The notes: generated by a model from the letters alone, not told the origin. Counted from the first letter of the stretch, positions 20,924 through 30,190 are shown. The stretch is DNA of 64,000 nt from Caulobacter sp. UNC358MFTsu5.1 (GCF_000712075.1 NZ_JONW01000001.1:62001-126000), one strand, 5' to 3'. Numbers and translations: made by a program.

Positions 20924-21685
20924 ATGCTTCTGAAGGACAAGGTGGTGCTGGTGACCGGCGCCTCGCAGGGGATCGGCAAGGCGGCCGCCATCGGCTGCGC
21001 CCAGCACGGCGCGGACGTGGCGATCAACTACCATTCCGACGAGGCCGGCGCGGCCGACGCCGTGGCGCAGATCGAGGCCCTGGGCCGCCGGGCCATCGCC
21101 GTGAAGGGCGACGTGGCCCAGGTCGAGACCGCCGCGTTGTTCGTGGACGCCGCCGTCAAGGCGTTCGGCCGGGTCGACGTCTTCGTCAACAACGCCGGCA
21201 TCTGCCCCTTCCACGCCTTCCTCGACATGCCGCCCGAGGTCATGGAGCGGACGATGAAGGTCAATCTGTTCGGCGCCTACTACATGGTGCAGGCGGCGGC
21301 CAACCAGATGGTCCGCCAAGGCGACGGCGGGGCCATCATCGCCGTCAGTTCGATCAGCGCCCTGGTCGGCGGCGGCATGCAGACCCACTACACCCCGACC
21401 AAGGCCGGCGTGCACAGCCTGATGCAGTCGACCGCCATCGCCCTGGGCAAGTACGGCATCCGCTGCAACTCGGTGCTGCCCGGCACCATCGAGACGGCGA
21501 TCAACAAGGAAGACCTGGCCGACGTCGCCAAGCGCGAATACATGGCCGGCCGCATCCCGCTGGGCCGCCTGGGCGAGCCTGACGACCTGGCCGGGCCGAT
21601 CGTCTTCCTGGCCTCGGACCTGGCCAAGTACGTGACCGGTGCGGCCCTGCTGGTCGACGGCGGCGCGTTCGTGAACCTGCAGTAG
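20924..21685 (+). CDS. SDR, probable L-rhamnose 1-dehydrogenase
   Basis: A 253-residue classical short-chain dehydrogenase with [10 protein letters not shown] as the cofactor motif, NNAGICPF, and the catalytic Tyr-Lys pair in [11 protein letters not shown]. It has the length and ending ([15 protein letters not shown]) typical of bacterial L-rhamnose dehydrogenases, which oxidise L-rhamnose to L-rhamnono-lactone. It begins 28 bp after the IclR stop with GGAGGAACG upstream, and L-lactate dehydrogenase starts 4 bp after it. The reaction is supported by the complete downstream pathway in this locus. Confidence 0.9.
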   Translation: MLLKDKVVLVTGASQGIGKAAAIGCAQHGADVAINYHSDEAGAADAVAQIEALGRRAIAVKGDVAQVETAALFVDAAVKAFGRVDVFVNNAGICPFHAFLDMPPEVMERTMKVNLFGAYYMVQAAANQMVRQGDGGAIIAVSSISALVGGGMQTHYTPTKAGVHSLMQSTAIALGKYGIRCNSVLPGTIETAINKEDLADVAKREYMAGRIPLGRLGEPDDLAGPIVFLASDLAKYVTGAALLVDGGAFVNLQ

Positions 21686-21689
21686 CCCC

Positions 21690-22832
21690 GTGATCATCTC
21701 GTCCACCACGGACTTCCGGGAGGCGGCGCGGCGCAAGCTGCCCCGCTTCCTGTTCGACTATATCGACGGCGGCGCCTATGCCGAGCGGACCCTGGGCCGC
21801 AACGTCTCGGACCTGGCCGACCTCAGCCTCCGCCAGCGGGTGCTGAAGGACGTCTCCCAGGTCGACACCTCGACCACCCTGTTCGGCCACTACCAGGCCC
21901 TGCCGGTCGCCCTGGCCCCGGTGGGGCTGACGGGCATGTACGCGCGGCGCGGCGAGTGCCAGGCGGCCAAGGCCGCCGCCGCCAAGGGCGTGCCGTTCTG
22001 CCTGTCGACCGTCTCGGTCTGCGACCTGCAGGAGGTGTCCAGGGCCAGCCCGACGCCGATCTGGTTCCAGCTCTACGTGCTGCGCGACCGGGCCTTCATG
22101 CGCGACCTGCTGGCCCGCGCCACCGACGCCGGGGCTACGGCCCTGGTGTTCACCGTCGACATGCCCGTGCCCGGCGCCCGCTATCGCGACGCCCATTCCG
22201 GCATGAGCGGTCCCAACGCCGCCGCGCGGCGGCTGATGCAGGCGGTGCTCAAGCCCGCCTGGGCCTGGGACGTCGGCGTCATGGGCCGGCCCCACACCCT
22301 GGGCAACGTCGCCCCGGTGCTGGGCAAGAATTCCGGCCTCGAGGACTTCATGGGCTGGCTGGGGGCCAATTTCGATCCCTCCATCCAGTGGAAGGACCTC
22401 GACTGGATCCGCGACCAGTGGAAGGGCCCGCTGATCATCAAGGGCGTGCTCGATCCGGAAGACGCCAAGGCCGCCGCCGACATCGGCGCCGACGGCATTG
22501 TGGTCTCCAACCACGGCGGGCGGCAGTTGGACGGCGTGCTGTCCTCGGCCCGCGCCCTGCCGGCCATCGCCGACGCCGTGGGCGACCGCCTGACCGTCCT
22601 GGCCGACAGCGGCGTGCGTTCGGGCCTGGACGTGGTGCGGATGCTGGCCCTGGGCGCCAAGGGCGTGCTGCTGGGCCGGGCCTTCGTCTACGCCCTGGCC
22701 GCGCGCGGCGGGCTGGGCGTGACCCAACTGCTGGACCTGATCGAGAAGGAGATGCGCGTGGCCATGGCCCTGACCGGCGTCAACACCCTGGATCAGATCG
22801 ACAGCTCGATCCTGGCCAAGGTGGAACGATGA
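21690..22832 (+). CDS. lldD: FMN-dependent L-lactate dehydrogenase / alpha-hydroxyacid dehydrogenase
   Basis: A 380-residue FMN alpha-hydroxyacid dehydrogenase of the LldD group. Visible blocks are [35 protein letters not shown] and the catalytic His-Arg segment [12 protein letters not shown], followed by the phosphate-binding [16 protein letters not shown] and [11 protein letters not shown]. It oxidises L-lactate to pyruvate and passes electrons to the respiratory chain. A GTG start lies 4 nt after the rhamnose dehydrogenase stop, and its own stop overlaps the next ATG. In this operon it would recover the lactate made by the FAH-family hydrolase. Confidence 0.93.
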   Translation: MIISSTTDFREAARRKLPRFLFDYIDGGAYAERTLGRNVSDLADLSLRQRVLKDVSQVDTSTTLFGHYQALPVALAPVGLTGMYARRGECQAAKAAAAKGVPFCLSTVSVCDLQEVSRASPTPIWFQLYVLRDRAFMRDLLARATDAGATALVFTVDMPVPGARYRDAHSGMSGPNAAARRLMQAVLKPAWAWDVGVMGRPHTLGNVAPVLGKNSGLEDFMGWLGANFDPSIQWKDLDWIRDQWKGPLIIKGVLDPEDAKAAADIGADGIVVSNHGGRQLDGVLSSARALPAIADAVGDRLTVLADSGVRSGLDVVRMLALGAKGVLLGRAFVYALAARGGLGVTQLLDLIEKEMRVAMALTGVNTLDQIDSSILAKVER

Positions 22833-23662
22833 GCGTGCTGGCCGTCGTCGCGGCCCTGGCGCTGCAGACCGCGCCCGGCGCCCCGAAGCCCGACCTCACG
22901 GACGTGCCCGCGCCGGCGGCCATGGAAGCGCCGGTCGCCCGCATCCTGATCGCCAGCGACTCCACCGCCGCCAACTACGGCGCCTCGGCCTATCCGCAGA
23001 TGGGCTGGGGCATGGTGCTGAAGTGCTCGCTGGACCCCCGCGTCGAGGTGGTGAACCTGGCGCGCGGCGGTCGCTCGACCAAGACCTTCATCGAGGAAGG
23101 CCTGTGGGACGGCCTGCTGGCCAAGCTCCAGCCCGGCGACACGGTGCTGATCCAGTTCGGCCACAACGACGCCGACCGTGTGAAGATCGTCCGCTTCACC
23201 GACCCCCAGGGCGCCTACACCGCCAACCTGACCCGCTTCGTCGCCGACGTGCGGGCCAAGGGCGGCCGGCCCGTCCTGGTGACCCCGATCGCCAAGCATG
23301 TGTTCCTCGACGACAAGGTCCAGGAGACCCACGGCGCCTACGCCCTGGCGGTGCGGGCCGTGGCCAAGGCCACCAAGACGCCGCTGATCGACCTGGACGC
23401 CGACATGATGGGCGCCCAGCAGGCCTTGGGCGAGCCGGCCTCGCGCCGCCTCTACCTGATCTACACGCCCGAGGACCACGTCGCGCGCTACCCGAACGGC
23501 AACAGCGACACCACCCACATCAACGAGGGCGGGGCGCGCCTGGCCGCGTCGCTGGTGGCGGGGCGGCTGGCGTTCCTGGACCTGCCGGTCTCGGCCTATG
23601 TGCATCCCGCCTCGACCGGCGTGCAGCCGATCCTCGGCGGCCCGCGCTGTCTGGGGCGGTAG
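22829..23662 (+). CDS. CE12 rhamnogalacturonan acetylesterase (SGNH hydrolase), exported
   Basis: A 277-residue SGNH/GDSL hydrolase of the rhamnogalacturonan acetylesterase type. The nucleophile serine is in [11 protein letters not shown], the oxyanion residues in [12 protein letters not shown] and QFGHNDAD, and the Asp-His pair in [10 protein letters not shown] short hydrophobic N-terminus ([14 protein letters not shown]) followed by a Pro/Ala linker suggests export. The start at 22829 overlaps the LldD stop (ATGA). It would remove acetyl groups from galacturonate of rhamnogalacturonan-I so that lyases can act. Confidence 0.9.
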   Translation: MSVLAVVAALALQTAPGAPKPDLTDVPAPAAMEAPVARILIASDSTAANYGASAYPQMGWGMVLKCSLDPRVEVVNLARGGRSTKTFIEEGLWDGLLAKLQPGDTVLIQFGHNDADRVKIVRFTDPQGAYTANLTRFVADVRAKGGRPVLVTPIAKHVFLDDKVQETHGAYALAVRAVAKATKTPLIDLDADMMGAQQALGEPASRRLYLIYTPEDHVARYPNGNSDTTHINEGGARLAASLVAGRLAFLDLPVSAYVHPASTGVQPILGGPRCLGR

Positions 23663-23682
23663 CGGCTTAAGCCCTCATTGAT

Positions 23683-23809
23683 CCGCTCATCCCGGCGAAT
23701 GCCGGGACCCAGATCCCATGGCGGTGTGTCGGGCTGGGTACGCTCCGAGTTCGAGGAACCCGCTTCAAAACCATTCCATCTGGGTCCCGGCATTCGCCGG
23801 GATGAGCGG
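23683..23809. repeat. Intergenic palindromic repeat, family II-like copy 2
   Basis: A 127-bp inverted repeat. CCGCTCATCCCGGCGAATGC at the left end is complementary to GCATTCGCCGGGATGAGCGG at the right, with GGGACCCAGAT/ATCTGGGTCCC continuing the stem. It shares the TCATCCC...GGGATGA termini with the copy at 10652-10745 but differs inside. Confidence 0.85.
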
Positions 23810-23937
23810 AGGCGAGGGGGAAGCAAAAGAAAAGCGGGACGCCTGAAGTGGCGCCCCGCTGGCCCGGATGGGGGGAAGAACGGGCGAGTCCGTGTGTGGG
23901 GAGGGACGGGACCGAGGTCCAAATCCCGACGGCTAAG

Positions 23938-23973
23938 GTTCCATAATATGGAACATCATCCGATATAATGAGA
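23938..23973. promoter_or_regulatory. Tandem operator pair upstream of the GH2 gene
   Basis: GTTCCATAATATGGAAC (23938-23954) is a perfect 8-bp inverted repeat around one central base. TCCGATATAATGAGA (23959-23973) matches the same consensus at 14 of 15 positions. The cores start exactly 20 bp apart. This is the best copy of the TNCCATAWWATGRRA pair in the window and has the sequence style of IclR-family operators. Confidence 0.75.
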
Positions 23974-23976
23974 ATG

Positions 23977-24000
23977 CTTGACAGCGGGCGGGATGTCAAG
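23977..24000. promoter_or_regulatory. CTTGACA inverted repeat upstream of the GH2 gene
   Basis: CTTGACA (23977-23983) and TGTCAAG (23994-24000) form a perfect inverted repeat around a 10-nt GC-rich centre, just downstream of the operator pair. The left arm contains TTGACA, a possible -35 box, but no clear -10 box follows at the usual distance. Confidence 0.35.
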
Positions 24001-24052
24001 CCACAGGTGGATAAAGGCTCAAAGTGGCCTGGCCAATTTGGAGGGCCCCACC

Positions 24053-27000
24053 ATGCGAAACGTAGCGGGATCGATCCTGGGCGGTCTGGTCGCCGCCTGC
24101 CTGGCGGGCGCATCGACCGCCGCGCCGCGCATCGACCGGTTCTTCAACGACGGCTGGCGCATGACGACGGGCGAGATCGCCGGCGCCGAGAAGGCCGACC
24201 TCGACGACGCGGCCTGGACCCCGGTCACCCTGCCGCGCGCCTTCAACGAGGACCAGGCCTTCCGCGACGCCAGCACCGACCAGAAGGAAGCGGTGATCTG
24301 GTATCGCAAGCGCTTCGTCCTGCCCGCCGGCGCCGACCCGGGCGGCAAGGCGTTCCTGGCTTTCGACGGCGTGCGCCAGGCGGCCGACGTCTATGTGAAC
24401 GGCGTGCGCGTGGGCGGCCACGAGAACGGCGTCTCGGGCTTCGCCGTCGACGCCACCGCCCAGCTGAAGCCCGCGCCCTTCGTCAACGTCGTCGCCGTGC
24501 GGGTCGACAACAGCTGGATCTACAAGGAGCGCGCCACCGGCAGCGCCTTCCAGTGGAACAACAAGAACTTCAACGCCAACTACGGCGGCGTGAACCGGGC
24601 GGTGCGCCTGCATCTGACCGACGGCCTGCACCAGACCCTGCCGTTCTATTCCAGCCTGGGGACGACCGGCGTCTACGTCTGGGCCGACCGGTTCGACATC
24701 CGGCGCGGGGCGGCGACCGTCCACGCCGAGTCCCAGGTGCGCAACGACTCCGGCCGCCCGCGCACGTTCAAGTACCGGGTCAGCCTGCGCGACGTCGACG
24801 GCAAGCCGGCCGGCGCCTTCGAGGGCCCGACGGTCACCCTGGCGCCCGGCGAGACCCGCACCGTCTCGGCCCAGTCGCCGCTGACGGGCCTGCACTTCTG
24901 GAGCTGGGGCTACGGCTATCTCTACACCGTGAGCACCGAGCTGGTGGAGGACGGCGCCAGCGTCGACGCGGTGACCACCCGCACGGGCTTCCGCAAGACC
25001 GAGTTCCGGAACGGGATGATCTATCTCAACGACCGGGTCATCCAAGTCCACGGCTACGCCCAGCGCAGCACCAACGAATGGCCCGCCCTGGGCCCGGACG
25101 CGCCGCCGTGGGTCAGCGACTTCTCCAACCGACTGATGGTGCAGAGCAACGGCAACCTGGTGCGCTGGATGCACGTGACGCCGTCCCGCCAGGACATCGA
25201 CTCGGCCGATCGCGTGGGCCTGATGCAGGCCCTGCCGGCCGGCGACGCCGAGGGCGACGTGACCGGCCGCCGGTGGGAGCAGCGGGTCGAGGTGATGCGC
25301 GACGCGGTGGTCGCCTTCCGCAACAACCCTTCGGTCCTGTTCTACGAGGGCGGCAACGAGAACATCAGCGAAGAGCACATGGCGGAGCTGAAGGCCGTGC
25401 GCGACCAATTCGATCCGCGCGGCGGCCGCGCCATCGGCTCGCGCGAGATGCTCGACAGCAAGGCAGCCGAATACGGCGGCGAGATGCTCTACATCAACAA
25501 GAGCGCGACCAAGCCCGTCTGGGCCATGGAATACATGCGCGACGAGGCGGCGCGGAAGTTCCAGGACGAGCTGACCCCGCCGTTCCACGCCAACAGCCCC
25601 GACTACAACCGCAACCAGGACAGCTATTCCGCCGAGGCGGTGCGCCGCTGGTACGATTACTGGCGCGAACGCCCGGGCGGCGGGGATCGCGTCAGCTCGG
25701 GCGGCGTGAACATCGGCTTCACCGACAGCAACACCCACTTCCGGGGCGACAACAACTATCGCCGCAGCGGCGAGGTGGACGCCATGCGCCTGCCCAAGGA
25801 CGCCTTCTACGTCCACCAGGTCATGTGGGACGGCTGGGTCGATGTCGAGCATCCCCGCAGCCACATCGTCGGCCACTGGAACTACGCGCCCGGGACAGTG
25901 AAGGACGTGACGGTCGTCTCCAGCGCCGACAGCGTCGAACTGCTGCTGAACGGCAAGTCGCTGGGGAAGGGCGTGAAGTCGGACGGCTTCCTGTTCACCT
26001 TCGCCAAGGTCGCCTGGTCGCCGGGGACGCTGAAGGCGATCGGCCGCGACGCCCGTGGCAAGGTGGTCTCGACCGACGAGCGGGTCACCACCGGTCCCGC
26101 CGTGGCCCTGCGCCTGACCCCGCACGCCGGTCCCTCGGGCTGGCGGGCCGACGCGTCCGACATCGCCCTGGTCGACGTCGAGGCGGTGGATGCGCAGGGG
26201 CGGCGCGTGCCGACGGCGCTGGACCTGGTGAAGTTCGACCTGTCGGGTCCGGCCGAGTGGCGGGGCGGCATCGCCCAGGGCGACTCCACCGGCAGGAAGC
26301 CGGTCGAGGTCGCCGGTCCGGCGGTGAACGTCGTCACCCAGGCGGCCGGCAAGGACGCGGTGACCCACTACGAGGGGACCAATCGCGGCGACGACAACTT
26401 CATCGGCTCGAAGACCTTGCCGATCGAGGCCGGGATCAACCGCGTGGCCCTGCGCTCCACCCTGGCGGCCGGCAAGGTCGTCGTCACCGCCGCGGCCGAG
26501 GGGCTGAAGCCCGCCAGCCTGACCCTCGACGTCGCCCCGCCGCCGGCCGAGGCGCCGCTGCCGCCCGTGGACCTATCGCGCGGCCCGACGCCCGCCACCC
26601 CGTCCTACAAGGTCCGCCGCGTGGCCCTGAAGGCCGCCGCGGTGGTCGCCGGCTCCAACGCCGCCGACGTCGGGAAGGCCACGGACGACGACGAGACCAC
26701 CCACTGGGCCAGCGACGGCCGGCTGTCCGACGCCTGGCTCGAGTTCCAGTACGCCCAGCCCCAGCGGGTGGACGAGGTGACGCTGAAACTGATCGGCTGG
26801 CGCCTGCGCGCCTATCCGCTGCGCATCACCCTGGACGGCCGGGTCGTCTACGAGGGCGTGGCCCCCAAGAGCCTGGGCTATGTCACCCTGCCGCTGAAGG
26901 CCGCCCCCGCGGGCCGCAAGCTGCGCATCGCCCTGACCGGACCCACCGAGGACCGCGACGCCTTCGGCAAGATCGTCGAGATCACCGGCGCTCGGGCGGG

Positions 27001-27079
27001 GCTGGATACGGGCGCGGAGAAGGTCAAGACCGGCGGCGCGCTGGGGGTGATCGAGGCCGAGGTCTATCGGGGGCTCTAG
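24053..27079 (+). CDS. GH2-family glycoside hydrolase (beta-galactosidase-like) with C-terminal discoidin-like domain, exported
   Basis: A 1008-residue exported enzyme; the start at 24053 has GGAGGG upstream and gives a signal peptide ending STAA. The N-terminal ~200 residues form a GH2 sugar-binding sandwich (WYRKRFVLP, FDGVRQAADVYVNG), followed by an immunoglobulin-like domain. The barrel has the acid/base glutamate in EGGNENIS and the probable nucleophile in VWAMEYM. A DUF4982-like beta domain follows (VELLLNGKSLGKG), and the last ~150 residues look like a discoidin carbohydrate-binding module. Preceded by the strongest operator pair of the presumed IclR regulon, it probably acts on pectin side chains. 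Beta-galactosidase or beta-glucuronidase cannot be separated here. Its 3' end overlaps the convergent kinase gene by 56 bp. Confidence 0.9.
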   Translation: MRNVAGSILGGLVAACLAGASTAAPRIDRFFNDGWRMTTGEIAGAEKADLDDAAWTPVTLPRAFNEDQAFRDASTDQKEAVIWYRKRFVLPAGADPGGKAFLAFDGVRQAADVYVNGVRVGGHENGVSGFAVDATAQLKPAPFVNVVAVRVDNSWIYKERATGSAFQWNNKNFNANYGGVNRAVRLHLTDGLHQTLPFYSSLGTTGVYVWADRFDIRRGAATVHAESQVRNDSGRPRTFKYRVSLRDVDGKPAGAFEGPTVTLAPGETRTVSAQSPLTGLHFWSWGYGYLYTVSTELVEDGASVDAVTTRTGFRKTEFRNGMIYLNDRVIQVHGYAQRSTNEWPALGPDAPPWVSDFSNRLMVQSNGNLVRWMHVTPSRQDIDSADRVGLMQALPAGDAEGDVTGRRWEQRVEVMRDAVVAFRNNPSVLFYEGGNENISEEHMAELKAVRDQFDPRGGRAIGSREMLDSKAAEYGGEMLYINKSATKPVWAMEYMRDEAARKFQDELTPPFHANSPDYNRNQDSYSAEAVRRWYDYWRERPGGGDRVSSGGVNIGFTDSNTHFRGDNNYRRSGEVDAMRLPKDAFYVHQVMWDGWVDVEHPRSHIVGHWNYAPGTVKDVTVVSSADSVELLLNGKSLGKGVKSDGFLFTFAKVAWSPGTLKAIGRDARGKVVSTDERVTTGPAVALRLTPHAGPSGWRADASDIALVDVEAVDAQGRRVPTALDLVKFDLSGPAEWRGGIAQGDSTGRKPVEVAGPAVNVVTQAAGKDAVTHYEGTNRGDDNFIGSKTLPIEAGINRVALRSTLAAGKVVVTAAAEGLKPASLTLDVAPPPAEAPLPPVDLSRGPTPATPSYKVRRVALKAAAVVAGSNAADVGKATDDDETTHWASDGRLSDAWLEFQYAQPQRVDEVTLKLIGWRLRAYPLRITLDGRVVYEGVAPKSLGYVTLPLKAAPAGRKLRIALTGPTEDRDAFGKIVEITGARAGLDTGAEKVKTGGALGVIEAEVYRGL

Positions 27080-28424
27080 GGCGCGGTGGTCCCGAAGGCA
27101 GCTCGATCGTCGCCGCCAGCCCGCCTTCGGGGCGGTTGGCGAGGGTCAGGCGGCCGCCCTCGCCCTTGGCCAGGGCCTGGACGATCGACAGGCCCAGGCC
27201 CGCGCCGCCTGTGCGCCGGTTACGCGAGGCCTCGCCGCGTTCGAACGGAGCGGTGATGGTCTCCAGCATCTCGACCGGGAGCCCCGGCCCGTCGTCCAGC
27301 ACCATGATCTCGACGCGGCGGCCGAGGGGACGGGCGTCGACCGTCACCGCCCCGCCGTAGCGGGCGGCGTTGTCGATCAGGTTGTCGACCATGCGACGCA
27401 CGGCCAGGGGCGAGGCCCAGGCCGCGCCGGCCGCTTCGGGCGCCAGCAGCACCGCCTGGCCCATCTCGAGGCGCAACGCGACCAGGGTCTCGAGTTCCTG
27501 GCGGACGTCGATCGATCGCGCGCCGTCGCCGCGTCCGGCGTCCTGGCGGGCGAACAGCAGGGTGTCGTCCAGCAACTGGGACATCTCGGCCAGGTCGCTC
27601 CCGGCCTTGGCGCGCTGGGCGTCGTCGGCGATGAACTCGGCGCGCAGGGTCAGACGGGTCAGGTAGGTGCGCAGGTCGTGGGCGATGGCCGCCAGCATCC
27701 GCGTGCGTTCGTCCATCAGCCCTCGTATCCGGCCCTGCATCGTGTTGAAGGCCGCGGACAGTTCGCGCAGCTCGCGCGGCCCCCGCAACGGCAGGGCCTT
27801 GGCGTCCAGGTCGTCGCCGAACCGCGCGACCTCGCGGGCCAGATGGCTGACCGGCTGGGTGGTCTGGCGCACCGCCAGGACCAGCATCAGCAGGGTGACG
27901 ACCAGCAGGGCGGCGGCGGCGAGGGAGACCCGGCTGAAGAATTGCCGCGCCGTCTCAGGGGCGCGACGGCGCAGCACCAGCACCTCGCCGTCGGCCAGCC
28001 GCACCGACAGCCGCAGGGCCTGGCGGCCGGGCAGGGCGTCCTGGCGCAGCCGGCCGCCGCGCCGGATGTCGATCCGCAGGTCCCGCTCGCCCAGCGCCTG
28101 GCGATAGGCCCGATAACCGGGATCGCCCGCGTCGGCGACCCGGGCCCGCAACGGCACGGGCAGGAAATCGGTCTCCAGGGTGGTGCGGATGACGCCGGTG
28201 TCCAGCGCCTTGACCACCTTGGGCCGGGCCGACGGCGGGCTGGCCTCGACCGCCTCGACGATGGCCCGGGCCTCGGACGGCCGGGGCAACTGGTAGAAGC
28301 GCACGCCGCCTTCGCCCCGCCCCTGCGGCCAGACCAGCAGGGCGGCCCCGATCACCAGCATGACCGCCAGCCCGGCTAGCAGGATGGCCGTCATGCGCGT
28401 GGAGAGGTTGTCGGACAGCATCAT
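27024..28424 (-). CDS. Sensor histidine kinase (OmpR-partner type)
   Basis: A 466-residue membrane kinase. TM1 is at residues ~12-32, a periplasmic domain of ~130 residues follows, and TM2 is at ~165-187, then HAMP. The phospho-acceptor is H249 in AIAHDLRTYLTRL, where Y254 replaces the Pro usually found in HDLRTPL. The ATP-binding boxes are DNLIDNAARYG, LDDGPGLP and GGAGLGLSIV. It starts 2 nt after the response regulator stop. The Pro/Arg-rich C-terminal tail is encoded antisense to the end of the GH2 gene. The periplasmic signal is unknown. Confidence 0.92.
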   Translation of the reverse strand: MMLSDNLSTRMTAILLAGLAVMLVIGAALLVWPQGRGEGGVRFYQLPRPSEARAIVEAVEASPPSARPKVVKALDTGVIRTTLETDFLPVPLRARVADAGDPGYRAYRQALGERDLRIDIRRGGRLRQDALPGRQALRLSVRLADGEVLVLRRRAPETARQFFSRVSLAAAALLVVTLLMLVLAVRQTTQPVSHLAREVARFGDDLDAKALPLRGPRELRELSAAFNTMQGRIRGLMDERTRMLAAIAHDLRTYLTRLTLRAEFIADDAQRAKAGSDLAEMSQLLDDTLLFARQDAGRGDGARSIDVRQELETLVALRLEMGQAVLLAPEAAGAAWASPLAVRRMVDNLIDNAARYGGAVTVDARPLGRRVEIMVLDDGPGLPVEMLETITAPFERGEASRNRRTGGAGLGLSIVQALAKGEGGRLTLANRPEGGLAATIELPSGPPRPRAPDRPRPRSPPARRRS

Positions 28425-28426
28425 GG

Positions 28427-29140
28427 CTAGAGCCGCTCGGCCGGCGCGCTGAACAGGTAGCCGCCGCCGCGCACGGTCTTGATCAAGGTCGCGCCGCCCA
28501 GCTTGCGGCGCAGGCGGCTCAGCAGCACGTCGACGGCGCGGTCGAACGGTTCGGCGCTGCGGCCGCGGGTCCAGTCCAGCAACTGGTCGCGGCTGAGCAC
28601 CCGCTGGGGGTGACGCAGGAAGGCCATCAGCAGGTCGTGCTCGCCGCCGGTCAGGGTCACGGGCCGGCCATCAGGATCGGTCAGGTCGCGGCTGGCCGTG
28701 TCCAGCCGCCAGCCGGCGAAGCCCAGCACCTCGCCGGGCGGTGTGCTGGTCACGCGATGGACCTCGCGCGTGCGGCGCAGGATCGCTTTGACCCGGGCTA
28801 GCAGTTCGCGCGGATTATAGGGCTTGGCCAGATAGTCGTCGGCGCCGATCTCAAGGCCGATCACCCGGTCGATGTCGTCGCCCTTGGCGGTGACCATCAG
28901 GATCGCCGTGTCGCCGGCCGCCCGCAGGCGACGGCAGACCGACAGGCCGTCTTCGCCCGGCATCATGATGTCCAGCAGGACCAGGTCCACGCGACGGCGG
29001 GCGGCCAGGCGGTCGAAGGCCTCGGCGTCGGCGCAGCCCACGACGTCGTAACCCTCGCGGCGCAGCAGCCCCAAGGTCAGGTCCCGGATTTCGGCGTCGT
29101 CTTCCACGACCGCGATCAGCGTGTTGTCGGCCATGGTCAA
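28427..29140 (-). CDS. OmpR/PhoB-family response regulator
   Basis: A 237-residue regulator. The receiver domain (residues ~7-120) has the acidic pair in VVEDDAEIRD, the phosphorylation site D57 in VLLDIMMPGEDG, Thr in MVTAKGDD and Lys in YLAKPYNP. The winged-helix DNA-binding domain (~140-235) ends KTVRGGGYLFSAP. It is in an operon with the histidine kinase and divergent from a secreted protein, an EF-hand protein and an esterase, which are likely targets. The start could be either of two ATGs six bases apart; the first is used. Confidence 0.95.
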   Translation of the reverse strand: MTMADNTLIAVVEDDAEIRDLTLGLLRREGYDVVGCADAEAFDRLAARRRVDLVLLDIMMPGEDGLSVCRRLRAAGDTAILMVTAKGDDIDRVIGLEIGADDYLAKPYNPRELLARVKAILRRTREVHRVTSTPPGEVLGFAGWRLDTASRDLTDPDGRPVTLTGGEHDLLMAFLRHPQRVLSRDQLLDWTRGRSAEPFDRAVDVLLSRLRRKLGGATLIKTVRGGGYLFSAPAERL

Positions 29141-29292
29141 GGAGATGCCTCAAGCCCCGGCCCAGCGGAAGCCGCCACTCGGCCCGTTTACACTTCGACA
29201 CAGTTCGTCGGGCGCGAGCAAACCAGGGATTGCCCGGCGGTGGTCAGATGGCGGCGTCGAGGGACACCGACCCCACTCCCCATGGAGCCATC

Positions 29293-29700
29293 ATGCGTAA
29301 GACTTCCATCCTGGCCGCCGGCCTCTCGTCCCTGGCGGTTCTCGCCGCCATGATCGCCGCGCCCGCCCAGGCCGGCCAGCACGGGCGTTTCGTCAGCGTC
29401 CAAGGCGCGCGCGGCCACGGCTATGTCCACAATCGCAATGTCAGCCGCCAGCCCGGCGCGATCTCGGTCTCGCGCGGGACGCAGACCAACTCCGGTCGCG
29501 GCGTGGCCAGCAACCGCAACGCCAGCTGGGGCGACGGCGCCTATCACGGCGGGGCGTCCCGCACGTTCAACAACGGCGCCTCGGCCAGCCGTTCGACCAA
29601 CGTCGTCAACAACGGCGACGGCACGGTCAGCTACGACCATTCGCGCACCGGCTACGACGGCTCGACGCGTTCCATCAGCGGGACGGTGACCCGCCCCTGA
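29293..29700 (+). CDS. Small secreted protein of unknown function
   Basis: A 135-residue protein with a clear signal peptide (residues ~1-26, ending AQA-G). The mature part is rich in Gly, Ser, Asn, Arg and His with short aromatic motifs (HGYVHNRN, SWGDGAYHGG, SRTFNNGASAS) and no recognised domain. The start at 29293 is chosen for the signal peptide. It is the first gene rightward of the two-component system and is followed 70 bp later by an EF-hand protein. No function is assigned; the composition suggests an extended, possibly surface-associated polypeptide. Confidence 0.75.
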   Translation: MRKTSILAAGLSSLAVLAAMIAAPAQAGQHGRFVSVQGARGHGYVHNRNVSRQPGAISVSRGTQTNSGRGVASNRNASWGDGAYHGGASRTFNNGASASRSTNVVNNGDGTVSYDHSRTGYDGSTRSISGTVTRP

Positions 29701-29770
29701 TCGAACCCGTCCAGGCCCGCCGCGCCAGGCTCCCCCAAACGGCGCGGCGGGCGTTCTCCGGAGACCGAAC

Positions 29771-30190
29771 ATGAAGATCCTGACCCTGTCCCTCATCTGC
29801 CTGGCCGCCATGGGCGCTTCCGGCGCCGATGCGGCCTCGCGCACGCCCGGCGCGGCGCTCGACAAGGCCGACTCCAATCACGACGGCTATGTCACCCGCG
29901 ACGAATTCAGAGCCTCGCGCGCGGCGCAGTTCCAGCGCTTGGACCGCAACGACGACGGCGTGGTGACGCTGTCGGAGTTCCCACGCCTGGCCAAGTCGAA
30001 CCGTCCCAAGGCCCAGGCCCTGAAGACGGTGATCACCCACGCCGACCGCGACGGCGACGGCCGGGTCACCCGCGCCGAGTTCGTCGACGGACCGGCTCCG
30101 TTGTTCGACCGCGCCGATCGCGACCATGATGGGCGACTGTCACGCGACGAGGTCGCCGCCGTCCGCGACCAGCTCGAGGGCCTGAAATGA
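29771..30190 (+). CDS. Secreted protein with four EF-hand calcium-binding loops
   Basis: A 139-residue protein with a signal peptide (~1-21). Four canonical 12-residue EF loops are visible: DSNHDGYVTRDE, DRNDDGVVTLSE, DRDGDGRVTRAE and DRDHDGRLSRDE. Each has acidic or Asn residues at positions 1, 3 and 5, Gly at 6 and Glu at 12, so calcium binding in the periplasm is likely. Its stop overlaps the ATG of the esterase gene (ATGA at 30187-30190). Divergence from a two-component system raises the possibility of a calcium- or envelope-related circuit; that is inference. Confidence 0.88.
   Translation: MKILTLSLICLAAMGASGADAASRTPGAALDKADSNHDGYVTRDEFRASRAAQFQRLDRNDDGVVTLSEFPRLAKSNRPKAQALKTVITHADRDGDGRVTRAEFVDGPAPLFDRADRDHDGRLSRDEVAAVRDQLEGLK

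Noticed and set aside
9010..23662. Genomic island with integrase or attachment sites
   Set aside because: No recombinase gene, tRNA-linked repeat or base-composition shift marks the rhamnose cluster; the only tRNA is far away at 50.8 kb.
23968..27360. A 1130-codon plus-strand frame overlapping the GH2 gene
   Set aside because: It is out of frame with the GH2 motifs and Arg/Pro/Gly-rich throughout, so it is a shadow frame.
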